Origin: JBBROH01 sp038229595 | GTDB taxonomy: Bacteria; Chloroflexota; Chloroflexia; QHBQ01 | Assembly (NCBI GenBank): GCA_038229595.1 | Contig: JBBROH010000233.1 | Coordinates: 1-5,333 of the forward strand | Direction: 5' to 3' | DNA: 5,333 bases | Shown: positions 1 to 5,123 of the stretch, one piece after another | How positions within the stretch are numbered: the first letter of the stretch is position 1 | Layout: each line of letters begins with the position of its first letter | Program-made: the position numbers and the translations under genes | The notes under the pieces: generated by a model | Database searches by the model: none | Told to the model about the DNA's origin: nothing | What the model saw: the letters and a program-made list of their open reading frames with translations, nothing else

Positions 1-1
1 G

Positions 2-187
2 ATGGTGATCAGCCACGCCCGCCTTAGCCCGGAATTGGCGGCTGAGTTCATCCAGCGGCTTCAAGATTTGTCCAACGAGTTCTACAACCGTAGTCAACCC
101 GGAGCAGGCTACGCTGAGTACGGCTTGATCGCGGGCATCTATCGCACCAACCGGCCCAGCCTCCCCAACGAGGAGCAAGCCAGTTAG
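2..187 (+). CDS. C-terminal end of a probable ArsR-type winged-helix transcriptional regulator (5' end outside window)
   Basis: Only the last 61 codons are present; the reading frame is open to the left edge, so the ATG at position 2 is probably an internal methionine. The visible protein has a charged amphipathic helix (LSPELAAEFIQRLQDLSNEF, about residues 8-27), then a segment with YGLIAGIYRTNRPSLP before the stop. A helix followed by a 'YxLxxxxYxTxRPxLP'-like strand is the pattern I associate with the C-terminal dimerisation/effector part of ArsR-like helix-turn-helix regulators. The DNA-binding domain is not in view, so this is inference. The context supports it: the gene lies 83 nt upstream of an MFS transporter, on the same strand, with a 20-bp perfect palindrome in between. 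If it is a regulator, it is the obvious candidate to bind that palindrome and the similar one at 1619-1634. It could also be an unrelated hypothetical protein. Confidence 0.5.
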   Translation: MVISHARLSPELAAEFIQRLQDLSNEFYNRSQPGAGYAEYGLIAGIYRTNRPSLPNEEQAS

Positions 188-234
188 CACTTAACGGAGA
201 ACAGTTCGGCTTCACAGCCAACCAGACCCAGCAG

Positions 235-254
235 GCTTAGACTTAAGTCTAAGC
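235..254. promoter_or_regulatory. Perfect 20-bp palindromic operator before the first MFS gene
   Basis: GCTTAGACTTAAGTCTAAGC equals its own reverse complement over all 20 bases. It ends directly before the Shine-Dalgarno region (AGGAGG at 257-262) of the gene starting at 271. The core TTAGAC-N4-GTCTAA recurs at 1619-1634, in the same position relative to the second transporter. Size and symmetry fit a dimeric helix-turn-helix repressor such as ArsR, MarR or TetR types. No clear -10/-35 pair is visible upstream of it, so transcription may start within or near the palindrome or read through from the regulator gene. Palindromicity is seen directly; operator function is inferred. Confidence 0.75.
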
Positions 255-270
255 AGAGGAGGGTGATGTA

Positions 271-1569
271 ATGGCAACCACCAGCAAGCAGGTCGGCGAT
301 GTAGCAAAGGTCGAAGCAGCCGAGTCGCCGAAACTGCGCCCCCTCATCTACAACCGCGATTATATGCTGCTCTGGTCGGGGCAGGTGGTCTCGACGATGG
401 GTAACGGTGTATCGTTCCTCGCGCTGCCACTCCTCATCCTGGCAATCACCAACTCACCGTTTGCTACCGGGATAGCCAGTGCGCTCTACTCGCTGCCCTA
501 CCTGCTGTTCAGCCTCCCCGTCGGCGCACTGATGGATAGGTGGGATCGCAAGTGGGTGATGATCGTCGCCGACGTTGTGCGGGCGGTTAACATCGCTACC
601 ATTCCGTTCGCCATGTTCTTTGGCGTGCTGACCGTCTGGCAACTCTGCGTCACCAGCTTTATCGAGGGTACTGCCTTTGTCTTCTTCAACCTGGCCGAGA
701 CTGCCGCCCTGCCGCGTGTAGTGGACAAGCGACAACTCCCGGCGGCGGTAGCCCAAAACGAGGCCGCAATGGGGGTTGTCGGTTTGCTCGGCCCATCGCT
801 CGGTGGCTTCCTCTACCAGAGCGTAGGCCGCATCTTCCCCTTTATCTTCGATACGATCAGCTATGCGGCCTCGGTTATCTCGCTATTCTTCGTCGGCACT
901 AGCTTTCAGGGCGAACGCAAAGCCGCCCAGCAGCACAACCTCGGCGCGGAGATTAAAGAAGGCTTGCGCTGGATGTGGACGCACAAGCTGATCCGCGATC
1001 TCGCCCTGATCGTCAGTGGGATTAACTTCTTCTTCGCAAGTACATACCTGATCGTAATCCTGCTGGTTCAGCAGCGGTTCGGAGCCAGCCCAGCGGAGAT
1101 TGGCCTGATTATCACCATCGGCTCGGTCGGCGCAATCGGCGGCTCGGTCATCGGCGGCACGATCCAGCGACGGTTCAGCTTTGGTGCAGTAGTGGCGGGT
1201 GGAATGTGGGTCGAGGCGATTTTCTTTCCGCTGGTGCTGTTCGCACCCAACATCTTCGTGGTCGGCTTGATCAACCTGGTAATGACTATGGCTATTCCGG
1301 TCTTCAACATCGTGCAAGGCAGCTACCGCATGGCCCTGATCCCCGACCACTTGCAGGGGCGTGTAACCAGTGCCGTGCGGTTGATCGCCTGGGGTACGCC
1401 GCCACTCGGTGCGGCCCTGTCCGGCCTACTGCTCCAACAGTTCGGCACAACGGTGGCAATTGTCGGCTTTAGCTGCGTGCCGTTGGTGTGTGCGATCAGC
1501 GCGACGCTCAACCCCCACATCCGCAATGCCCGTCCACTGGCCGAGATTGCGGCGGAGAACAAACCGTAG
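271..1569 (+). CDS. MFS transporter, 12-TM drug/siderophore-exporter-like (copy 1)
   Basis: A 432-aa integral membrane protein of the major facilitator superfamily, probably a proton-driven exporter in the cytoplasmic membrane. Hydrophobic segments consistent with twelve helices run from about residue 31 to 413, with a polar central loop at about 211-240. The loop 2-3 signature (motif A) is visible as G85-A-L-M-D89-R90-W-D-R93-K94. Other conserved blocks are ALPRVVDKRQLP (146-157), SYRMALIPD (351-359) and LQGRV..(A/S).R (361-370). These resemble the EntS/MFS_3 type of exporters; the substrate cannot be read from sequence. The start at 271 is well supported by AGGAGG at 257-262, eight bases from the ATG when counted from the end of the purine run. 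The gene follows a putative regulator and a 20-bp palindrome, suggesting repression relieved by the pump's substrate. It is a paralogue of the gene at 1651-3027. Confidence 0.93.
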   Translation: MATTSKQVGDVAKVEAAESPKLRPLIYNRDYMLLWSGQVVSTMGNGVSFLALPLLILAITNSPFATGIASALYSLPYLLFSLPVGALMDRWDRKWVMIVADVVRAVNIATIPFAMFFGVLTVWQLCVTSFIEGTAFVFFNLAETAALPRVVDKRQLPAAVAQNEAAMGVVGLLGPSLGGFLYQSVGRIFPFIFDTISYAASVISLFFVGTSFQGERKAAQQHNLGAEIKEGLRWMWTHKLIRDLALIVSGINFFFASTYLIVILLVQQRFGASPAEIGLIITIGSVGAIGGSVIGGTIQRRFSFGAVVAGGMWVEAIFFPLVLFAPNIFVVGLINLVMTMAIPVFNIVQGSYRMALIPDHLQGRVTSAVRLIAWGTPPLGAALSGLLLQQFGTTVAIVGFSCVPLVCAISATLNPHIRNARPLAEIAAENKP

Positions 1570-1606
1570 ATCAGCCCAAAGTAGCATAGGCAAACTGCTG
1601 CTATCA

Positions 1607-1615
1607 TGCTATAAT
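1607..1615 (+). promoter_or_regulatory. Extended -10 promoter of the second MFS gene
   Basis: TGCTATAAT matches the extended -10 consensus TGnTATAAT exactly, with the hexamer at 1610-1615. No good -35 hexamer is seen at the usual distance, which extended -10 promoters tolerate. Transcription would start around 1621-1623, inside the palindrome at 1619-1634. A bound repressor would therefore cover the start site, giving the second transporter its own regulated promoter. Confidence 0.65.
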
Positions 1616-1618
1616 CAG

Positions 1619-1634
1619 TTAGACCTTAGTCTAA
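1619..1634. promoter_or_regulatory. Second copy of the TTAGAC-N4-GTCTAA operator
   Basis: TTAGACCTTAGTCTAA has the same two 6-bp half-sites and spacing as the palindrome at 235-254; only the central four bases differ (CTTA versus TTAA). The right flank GC is also shared. It starts four bases after the TATAAT box and ends just before the Shine-Dalgarno GGAGG (1638-1642) of the gene at 1651. Its position over the predicted transcription start is typical of a repressor operator. Confidence 0.72.
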
Positions 1635-1650
1635 GCCGGAGGATGAGAGC

Positions 1651-3027
1651 ATGGCCGACTTGAAGGAAGATGTGCGGCTCGACGACGCACTGGTTGATGA
1701 GGAACTGAAATCCAGCCCCATGCCGGTCATGGTTGAGCCAGGCGACGCGGCCAAGCTGGGTGATGCAATCGAACTGGCGAAGGAGGAGAGTGGGCCGCCG
1801 CTGCGCCCGCTGTTCTTCAACCGCGACTATATGCTGCTCTGGTCGGGCCAGGTGGTCTCGACGCTGGGTAGTGGCATGAGCAGCTTCGTCCTGCCGCTCC
1901 TCATCCTGGCGATCACCAACTCGCCAGCGGCGGCAGGCTTTGCGGGCGCACTGTTCTTCGTCCCTTACGTGATCTTCAGCCTCCCCGTTGGTGCGCTAAT
2001 GGATCGCTGGGATCGCAAGCGGGTGATGATCATCTGCGACCTGATCCGAGCCGTTAACATCGCCACGATCCCGCTTGCGCTGTACTTCAACTCGCTGACC
2101 GTCTGGCAACTATATGTCAATAGCTTCATCGAAGGCTCGTGCTTCGTCTTCTTCAACATCGCCGAAACTGCCGCCCTCCCGCGTGTGGTGGACAAACGGC
2201 AACTCCCAGCAGCCACGGCCCAGAACGAGGCGACGTTCGGCATAGTGGGGCTGATCAGCCCCGCAGTTGGCGGTTTCTTCTATCAATCGGTCAGTCGCGT
2301 CTTCCCCTTCATCTTCGACGCGATCAGCTACTCGGCCTCGGTCATCTCGCTGTCGTTCATCCGCACCCGCTTCCAAGAGGAGCGCAAGGCGGGGGAGCAG
2401 CGCAACCTCGGCACAGAGATCAAGGAGGGACTGGCCTGGCTCTGGTCGCACGCACTGATCCGCACGATAGCGTTCCTGACTGGCGGCAGCAACTTTGCCA
2501 ACGCTAGCCTCGGGCTGATCATCATCCTCCTTGCCAAGCGGCTAGGAGCGAACGAGGGTGGCATTGGCCTGATCTTCAGCGTGGCCTCGGTCGGGGGCAT
2601 CGTCGGGGCTATCCTCGGCGGCTTCATCCAAAAACGGTTCAGTTTTGGGCAAGTGATCGGCGGCACCATTTGGGTTCAGGCGATCATGTTCCCGTTGCTG
2701 CTGCTTGCGCCGCACCCGATCCTGATTGGGGTGGTGGCCGCACTGATGTTCATGGTCTCGCCGATCTACAACATCACCCAGTTCAGCTACCGCATGGCCC
2801 TAATCCCAGATCGGTTGCAGGGGCGGGTTAACAGTTCAATCCGGCTGATCGCGTGGGGCAGCCAGCCGTTCGGCGCAGCTATCGGCGGGGTGTTGCTTGA
2901 GCAGGCTGGGGTAGAAGTGACAGTCGCCATCCTCAGCGCGTGCTTGTTCCTCGCCGCCATCGTCGCCGTGACCAATCGCGAAATCCGCCATGCCAGGCCG
3001 ATTGAGCAGGTGCAGGCACTTGCTTGA
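1651..3027 (+). CDS. MFS transporter, 12-TM drug/siderophore-exporter-like (copy 2, paralogue of copy 1)
   Basis: A 458-aa membrane transporter of the major facilitator superfamily. It aligns with the 432-aa upstream protein along its whole membrane domain with one single-residue gap near residue 295. My by-eye count gives about 73% identity for the N-terminal half and central loop, and about 52% for the C-terminal half. Motif A is G114-A-L-M-D118-R119-W-D-R122-K123, and ALPRVVDKRQLP (175-186) and SYRMALIPD (379-387) are retained. It differs by a longer cytosolic N-terminal tail (about 29 extra residues, rich in D and E) before the shared (L)RPL..NRDYMLLWSGQVVS block. The start at 1651 is supported by GGAGG at 1638-1642. 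The 81-nt gap after copy 1 contains its own -10 box and operator copy. A hairpin terminator follows at 3085-3127. Substrate is unknown; export of a toxic compound or siderophore is an inference from family resemblance. Confidence 0.93.
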   Translation: MADLKEDVRLDDALVDEELKSSPMPVMVEPGDAAKLGDAIELAKEESGPPLRPLFFNRDYMLLWSGQVVSTLGSGMSSFVLPLLILAITNSPAAAGFAGALFFVPYVIFSLPVGALMDRWDRKRVMIICDLIRAVNIATIPLALYFNSLTVWQLYVNSFIEGSCFVFFNIAETAALPRVVDKRQLPAATAQNEATFGIVGLISPAVGGFFYQSVSRVFPFIFDAISYSASVISLSFIRTRFQEERKAGEQRNLGTEIKEGLAWLWSHALIRTIAFLTGGSNFANASLGLIIILLAKRLGANEGGIGLIFSVASVGGIVGAILGGFIQKRFSFGQVIGGTIWVQAIMFPLLLLAPHPILIGVVAALMFMVSPIYNITQFSYRMALIPDRLQGRVNSSIRLIAWGSQPFGAAIGGVLLEQAGVEVTVAILSACLFLAAIVAVTNREIRHARPIEQVQALA

Positions 3028-3030
3028 TCA

Positions 3031-3064
3031 CCCTCCGCTAACCCCTCCGCCAAAGGGAAGGGAA
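3031..3064. repeat. Low-complexity CCCTCCGC / AAGGGAAGGG intergenic element
   Basis: Just after the stop of the second transporter, CCCTCCGC is followed by a second CCCTCCGC (3043-3050) and then AAAGGGAAGGG (3052-3062). The C-rich and G-rich parts can pair imperfectly. Similar C-rich/G-rich intergenic tracts, which give 'PLTPPPKGRE'-like spurious translations, occur dispersed in many GC-rich bacterial genomes. With a single window I cannot show it is repeated elsewhere in this genome. Confidence 0.35.
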
Positions 3065-3084
3065 CAACAAAGACATCCCTCCTC

Positions 3085-3127
3085 AAACAACCGCAGCCTG
3101 CGCTACCATCGTGGGCTGCGGTTGTTT
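3085..3127 (+). terminator. Rho-independent terminator after the MFS pair
   Basis: A perfect 14-bp stem is formed by AAACAACCGCAGCC (3085-3098) and GGCTGCGGTTGTTT (3114-3127). Two G-U and two G-C pairs (3099-3102 with 3110-3113) can extend it into the loop. The right arm runs into TTTT (3125-3128), a short U tract. It lies 57 nt after the stop of the second transporter and before the promoter of the acetyltransferase gene, so it separates the two transcription units. The A-rich left flank also allows weak function on the other strand. Confidence 0.78.
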
Positions 3128-3183
3128 TCTGCCCTGCGTCTCTACAGCCAGGGAGGTGAGCCGCTACCCACAGTTATGTTGTA

Positions 3184-3192
3184 TGGTACAAT
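3184..3192 (+). promoter_or_regulatory. Extended -10 promoter of the acetyltransferase gene
   Basis: TGGTACAAT (hexamer TACAAT at 3187-3192) fits TGn plus a near-consensus -10 box. No convincing -35 is visible. The predicted start near 3199 would leave a short leader of about 16 nt that still includes the Shine-Dalgarno AAGGAGGGG. The same TGGTACAAT occurs twice on the minus strand before plsX, which suggests it is a standard promoter element in this organism. Confidence 0.45.
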
Positions 3193-3214
3193 TAAGCCAA
3201 AGGAGGGGCAAGCA

Positions 3215-3769
3215 ATGGGCAAGTATTGGCAGGGTGAACTGGTGCGCCTGCGGGCGGTTGAGCCGGAGGACCTGGGGTGGTTGTTTGAGCGTGAGCAGGA
3301 CAACGAAGCAGCACGGACACTGTCTCAAATAACCTTTCCCCGCTCAAAGGCGGCGATCCGCAAGTGGGTTGAGAAGCAGGCAACTAAAGAGCCGAAGAAC
3401 GACGAATACTTCCTGATGATCACCGATCTGCGCGGGCAGCAGGTTGGTTCGATTGACAGCCACCTCTGCAACCGGCGGGTGGGCTGCTTCGAGCTTGGCC
3501 TAAGCATCCACGAACCACAGCGGCGCAAAGGCTACGCCCGCGATGCGCTCAAGGTGCTACTGCGCTACTTCTTCGAGGAGTTGCGCTACCAGAAGGTGAC
3601 GGTCGGCGTGTATAGCTTCAACCAGCCGTCAGTAGCCCTGTTCGCCGCCCTCGGCTTCGTGCAAGAGGGCCGCATCCGCCGCGTTGCCCTGACCAACGGC
3701 GAGTATCACGATGAACTGCGCTACGGGCTGACGGTTGAGGAATGGCGGACACAGCGCGGCAAATCGTAG
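3215..3769 (+). CDS. GNAT-family N-acetyltransferase, RimJ/RimL type
   Basis: A 184-aa cytosolic acetyltransferase expected to transfer acetyl from acetyl-CoA to an amine of a protein N-terminus, antibiotic or small molecule; the acceptor cannot be told. The N-terminal strand LVRLRAVEPEDL (9-20) is the usual opening of the RimJ/RimL (Acetyltransf_3) group. The acetyl-CoA pyrophosphate-binding motif is Q102-R-R-K-G106-Y-A108, followed by the helix ARDALKVLLRYFFEEL. Further family features are the N136-Q-P-S turn, LGFVQEG (146-152) and the C-terminal YHDELRYGLTVEEW (164-177). Length is normal for the family. The frame is open upstream to 2990, but that part runs through the terminator and is not credible. 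The ATG at 3215 has a strong Shine-Dalgarno (AAGGAGGGG, 3200-3208), so I chose it. The gene stands alone, between its own terminator-insulated promoter and a convergent plsX. Confidence 0.9.
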   Translation: MGKYWQGELVRLRAVEPEDLGWLFEREQDNEAARTLSQITFPRSKAAIRKWVEKQATKEPKNDEYFLMITDLRGQQVGSIDSHLCNRRVGCFELGLSIHEPQRRKGYARDALKVLLRYFFEELRYQKVTVGVYSFNQPSVALFAALGFVQEGRIRRVALTNGEYHDELRYGLTVEEWRTQRGKS

Positions 3770-3798
3770 GGGCCGGGCGTAGCCACCCCACTAGGCAG

Positions 3799-3912
3799 AT
3801 GGCGGAGGCGTACGACGCGGCCCAGATTGCCGCTGCCTGGGAGGAGCGCAAGCACAGCCGCCGCCCAGCGAAGGAAGCACTGGTTCAAATCCGCGAGGAG
3901 TTGGGATTGTAA
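3799..3912 (+). CDS. Small ORF of unknown function (37 aa; possibly 56 aa from an ATG at 3742)
   Basis: This frame encodes MAEAYDAAQIAAAWEERK, continues with a basic HSRRPAK segment and ends in EALVQIREELGL. It has coding-like composition: about 28 of 36 codons after the ATG end in G or C. It would be a small soluble protein with two helices, alanine-rich then highly charged. An in-frame ATG at 3742 would extend it to 56 aa and overlap the last 28 bases of the acetyltransferase gene. The GAGG before that ATG is only one base away, so neither start has a good ribosome site. I do not recognise the family. It could be a real small gene translationally coupled to the acetyltransferase, or the decayed 3' remnant of a larger gene. 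Confidence 0.4.
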   Translation: MAEAYDAAQIAAAWEERKHSRRPAKEALVQIREELGL

Positions 3913-3935
3913 TATGGCAACAGTTTAGCGGGCTG

Positions 3936-4037
3936 ATGCGTGCGTTACTGAGATATGAGCAACGCAAACTTAAGGCTGACACCGTAACAAGCTACGCCAG
4001 CACGCGGCGCAAATCAAGGCGCGAAGTAGGTTTATAA
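3936..4037 (+). other. Doubtful short ORF or gene remnant in the convergent gap (33 aa)
   Basis: From the ATG the frame reads MRALLRYEQRKLKADTVTSY, then a basic tail ending in SRREVGL and TAA. It is open upstream through GIVIWQQFSG, overlapping the end of the ORF at 3799-3912 in another frame, so a one-base shift would join the two. Third-position GC (about 17 of 33) is much lower than in neighbouring genes, and there is no Shine-Dalgarno. The LKADTVTSYAS piece faintly recalls the N-terminal arm of tyrosine recombinases, but this is too short to trust. More likely chance or decayed sequence than a gene. Confidence 0.15.
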
Positions 4038-4050
4038 GACACAAGCCAAC

Positions 4051-5067
4051 TTAGTCGGCCTGCTCAAGCCGCAATCCAGCCTCGCGCACTGCGCCTAGCA
4101 CGTCCTTCTCCACCGCTTGCACGGCGGTGCGAATTGCGCTGACCACCGCCTTCGCTTTGCTGCGCCCATGGCCGACGAAGGCCAGGCCGTTGATGCCCAG
4201 CAGTGGGGCGGCCCCCGACTCCGAGTAGTCGAGGCGGGCCAGCGACTTCCGCAGGGTGTCCTTGACCAGTAGCGCGCCGATCTTGGCGATGAAGCTGCTG
4301 GTCAGGGCTTCGCGCAGGGTGGTCTGGATCAAGTCCTGCACCCCCTCTGCCGTCTTGAGCAGCACGTTGCCGGTGAAGCCGTCGGTTACGGCCACGTCGC
4401 ACACGCCCGCCGTGATGTCTTTACCCTCCACGTTACCGATAAAGTTGAGGCCGCTAGCTTTGAGCAGGGGGTAGGTTTGGCGTACCAGTTCGCTGCCCTT
4501 ACCCTCCTCCTCACCGTTGCTGAGGATGCCAACGCGGGGGTTCTGCACGCCAAAGACGCGCTCCATGTAGATCGCACCCATGGTGGCGAACTGCACCAGC
4601 CAGAAGGGTTGCACCTCTACATTCGCGCCAATGTCGGTGACAAACACGCCCTTGCTGGCCGCCACTTTGGTGGGGAAGACCGCACCGAGTGGCGACCGCT
4701 TGATGCCTGGTACCCGACCGAGGACAAACTGCCCGGTTGCCAGTGCGCCGCCAGTGCTGCCCATGGTGATGAAAGCATCGGCCTCACCGTCCTTGACCAG
4801 CTTCATGCCCACCCCCATCGAGGAGGTCTTCTGCATAGTGCGGGCAGTGGCGGCGGGGTCGTGTTCATCCATCGGGATCGCGTCGGGGGCGTTGACGACG
4901 GGCAGATCGAGGCCTGCCGTGTCATGCTTCGCCAACTCTGCCTTGATCACAGCCTCGTTGCCGACGAGGATCACCGTCAGGTTGAGTTGCCGTGCTGCTT
5001 GCACTGCGCCTGCCACGATCTCGCCAGGGGCATTGTCGCCGCCCATCGCGTCCAGTACAATCTTCAT
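4051..5067 (-). CDS. plsX: Phosphate acyltransferase PlsX
   Basis: A 338-aa protein that converts acyl-ACP and inorganic phosphate to acyl-phosphate, which PlsY uses to acylate glycerol-3-phosphate at the start of phospholipid synthesis. It is a peripheral cytoplasmic membrane enzyme. The sequence has the family's hallmarks in order: MKIVLDAMGGDNAPGEIV (1-18), the ADAFITMGSTGGALA block (96-110), GIKRSPLGAVFPT (121-133), TDIGANVE (144-151), VGILSNGEEEGKGSE (179-193), GNVEGKDI (211-218) and VTDGFTGNVLLKTAEG (227-242). Length is normal. The start at 5067 is chosen because it begins the conserved N-terminus and is preceded by AGAGGAG five bases upstream; in-frame ATGs further upstream (5118, 5097) would translate the promoter repeats. 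The GSTGG core replaces the more common GNTGA. The gene follows purK by 56 nt, with a promoter in the gap, and converges on the acetyltransferase gene. No clear terminator was found after its stop. Confidence 0.96.
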   Translation of the reverse strand: MKIVLDAMGGDNAPGEIVAGAVQAARQLNLTVILVGNEAVIKAELAKHDTAGLDLPVVNAPDAIPMDEHDPAATARTMQKTSSMGVGMKLVKDGEADAFITMGSTGGALATGQFVLGRVPGIKRSPLGAVFPTKVAASKGVFVTDIGANVEVQPFWLVQFATMGAIYMERVFGVQNPRVGILSNGEEEGKGSELVRQTYPLLKASGLNFIGNVEGKDITAGVCDVAVTDGFTGNVLLKTAEGVQDLIQTTLREALTSSFIAKIGALLVKDTLRKSLARLDYSESGAAPLLGINGLAFVGHGRSKAKAVVSAIRTAVQAVEKDVLGAVREAGLRLEQAD

Positions 5068-5093
5068 ACGCTCTCCTCTACCGGCTCTCGGTT

Positions 5094-5115
5094 GCATTGT
5101 ACCAGCATTGTACCA
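5094..5115 (-). promoter_or_regulatory. Tandem 11-bp repeat forming two extended -10 boxes before plsX
   Basis: Read on the minus strand, TGGTACAATGC occurs twice in immediate succession between the purK stop and the plsX start. Each copy contains TGG-TACAAT, an extended -10 element, with hexamers at 5107-5112 and 5096-5101. No good -35 box is visible for either. They would give start sites about 11 nt apart and leaders of roughly 20-35 nt containing the Shine-Dalgarno. This suggests plsX is transcribed from its own promoter(s) as well as, or instead of, read-through from purK. Confidence 0.55.
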
Positions 5116-5123
5116 CATCCGCC

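Noticed and set aside
204..222. Small hairpin GTTcGGC / GCCAAC after the regulator gene
   Set aside because: Six pairs with a bulge and no U tract; too weak to call a terminator.
883..1350. 155-aa minus-strand open frame inside the first transporter
   Set aside because: Shadow of the MFS gene's codon pattern; very rich in D, H, Q and C, no start signal, and it lies wholly within a clear membrane protein gene.
2990..3214. 75-residue upstream extension of the acetyltransferase frame
   Set aside because: It overlaps the end of the second transporter, the C-rich tract and the terminator, and gives a PLTPPPKGRE-type spurious translation. The ATG at 3215 has a strong Shine-Dalgarno and begins the family domain.
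3768..3790. GGGG..GGC-GTA-GCC.CCCC hairpin just after the acetyltransferase stop
   Set aside because: Asymmetric internal loop and no T run; also overlaps the possible coding extension of the small ORF. Not supportable as a terminator.
3938..3966. TGCGTT...AACGCA inverted repeat in the convergent gap as a plsX terminator
   Set aside because: Only six pairs around a 14-nt loop, about 85 nt beyond the plsX stop, with no convincing T tract.
5068..5118. 17-residue N-terminal extension of PlsX (start at 5118)
   Set aside because: It would translate the tandem promoter repeat (MWYNAGTMQ...), and the conserved PlsX N-terminus begins at 5067 with its own AGAGGAG.
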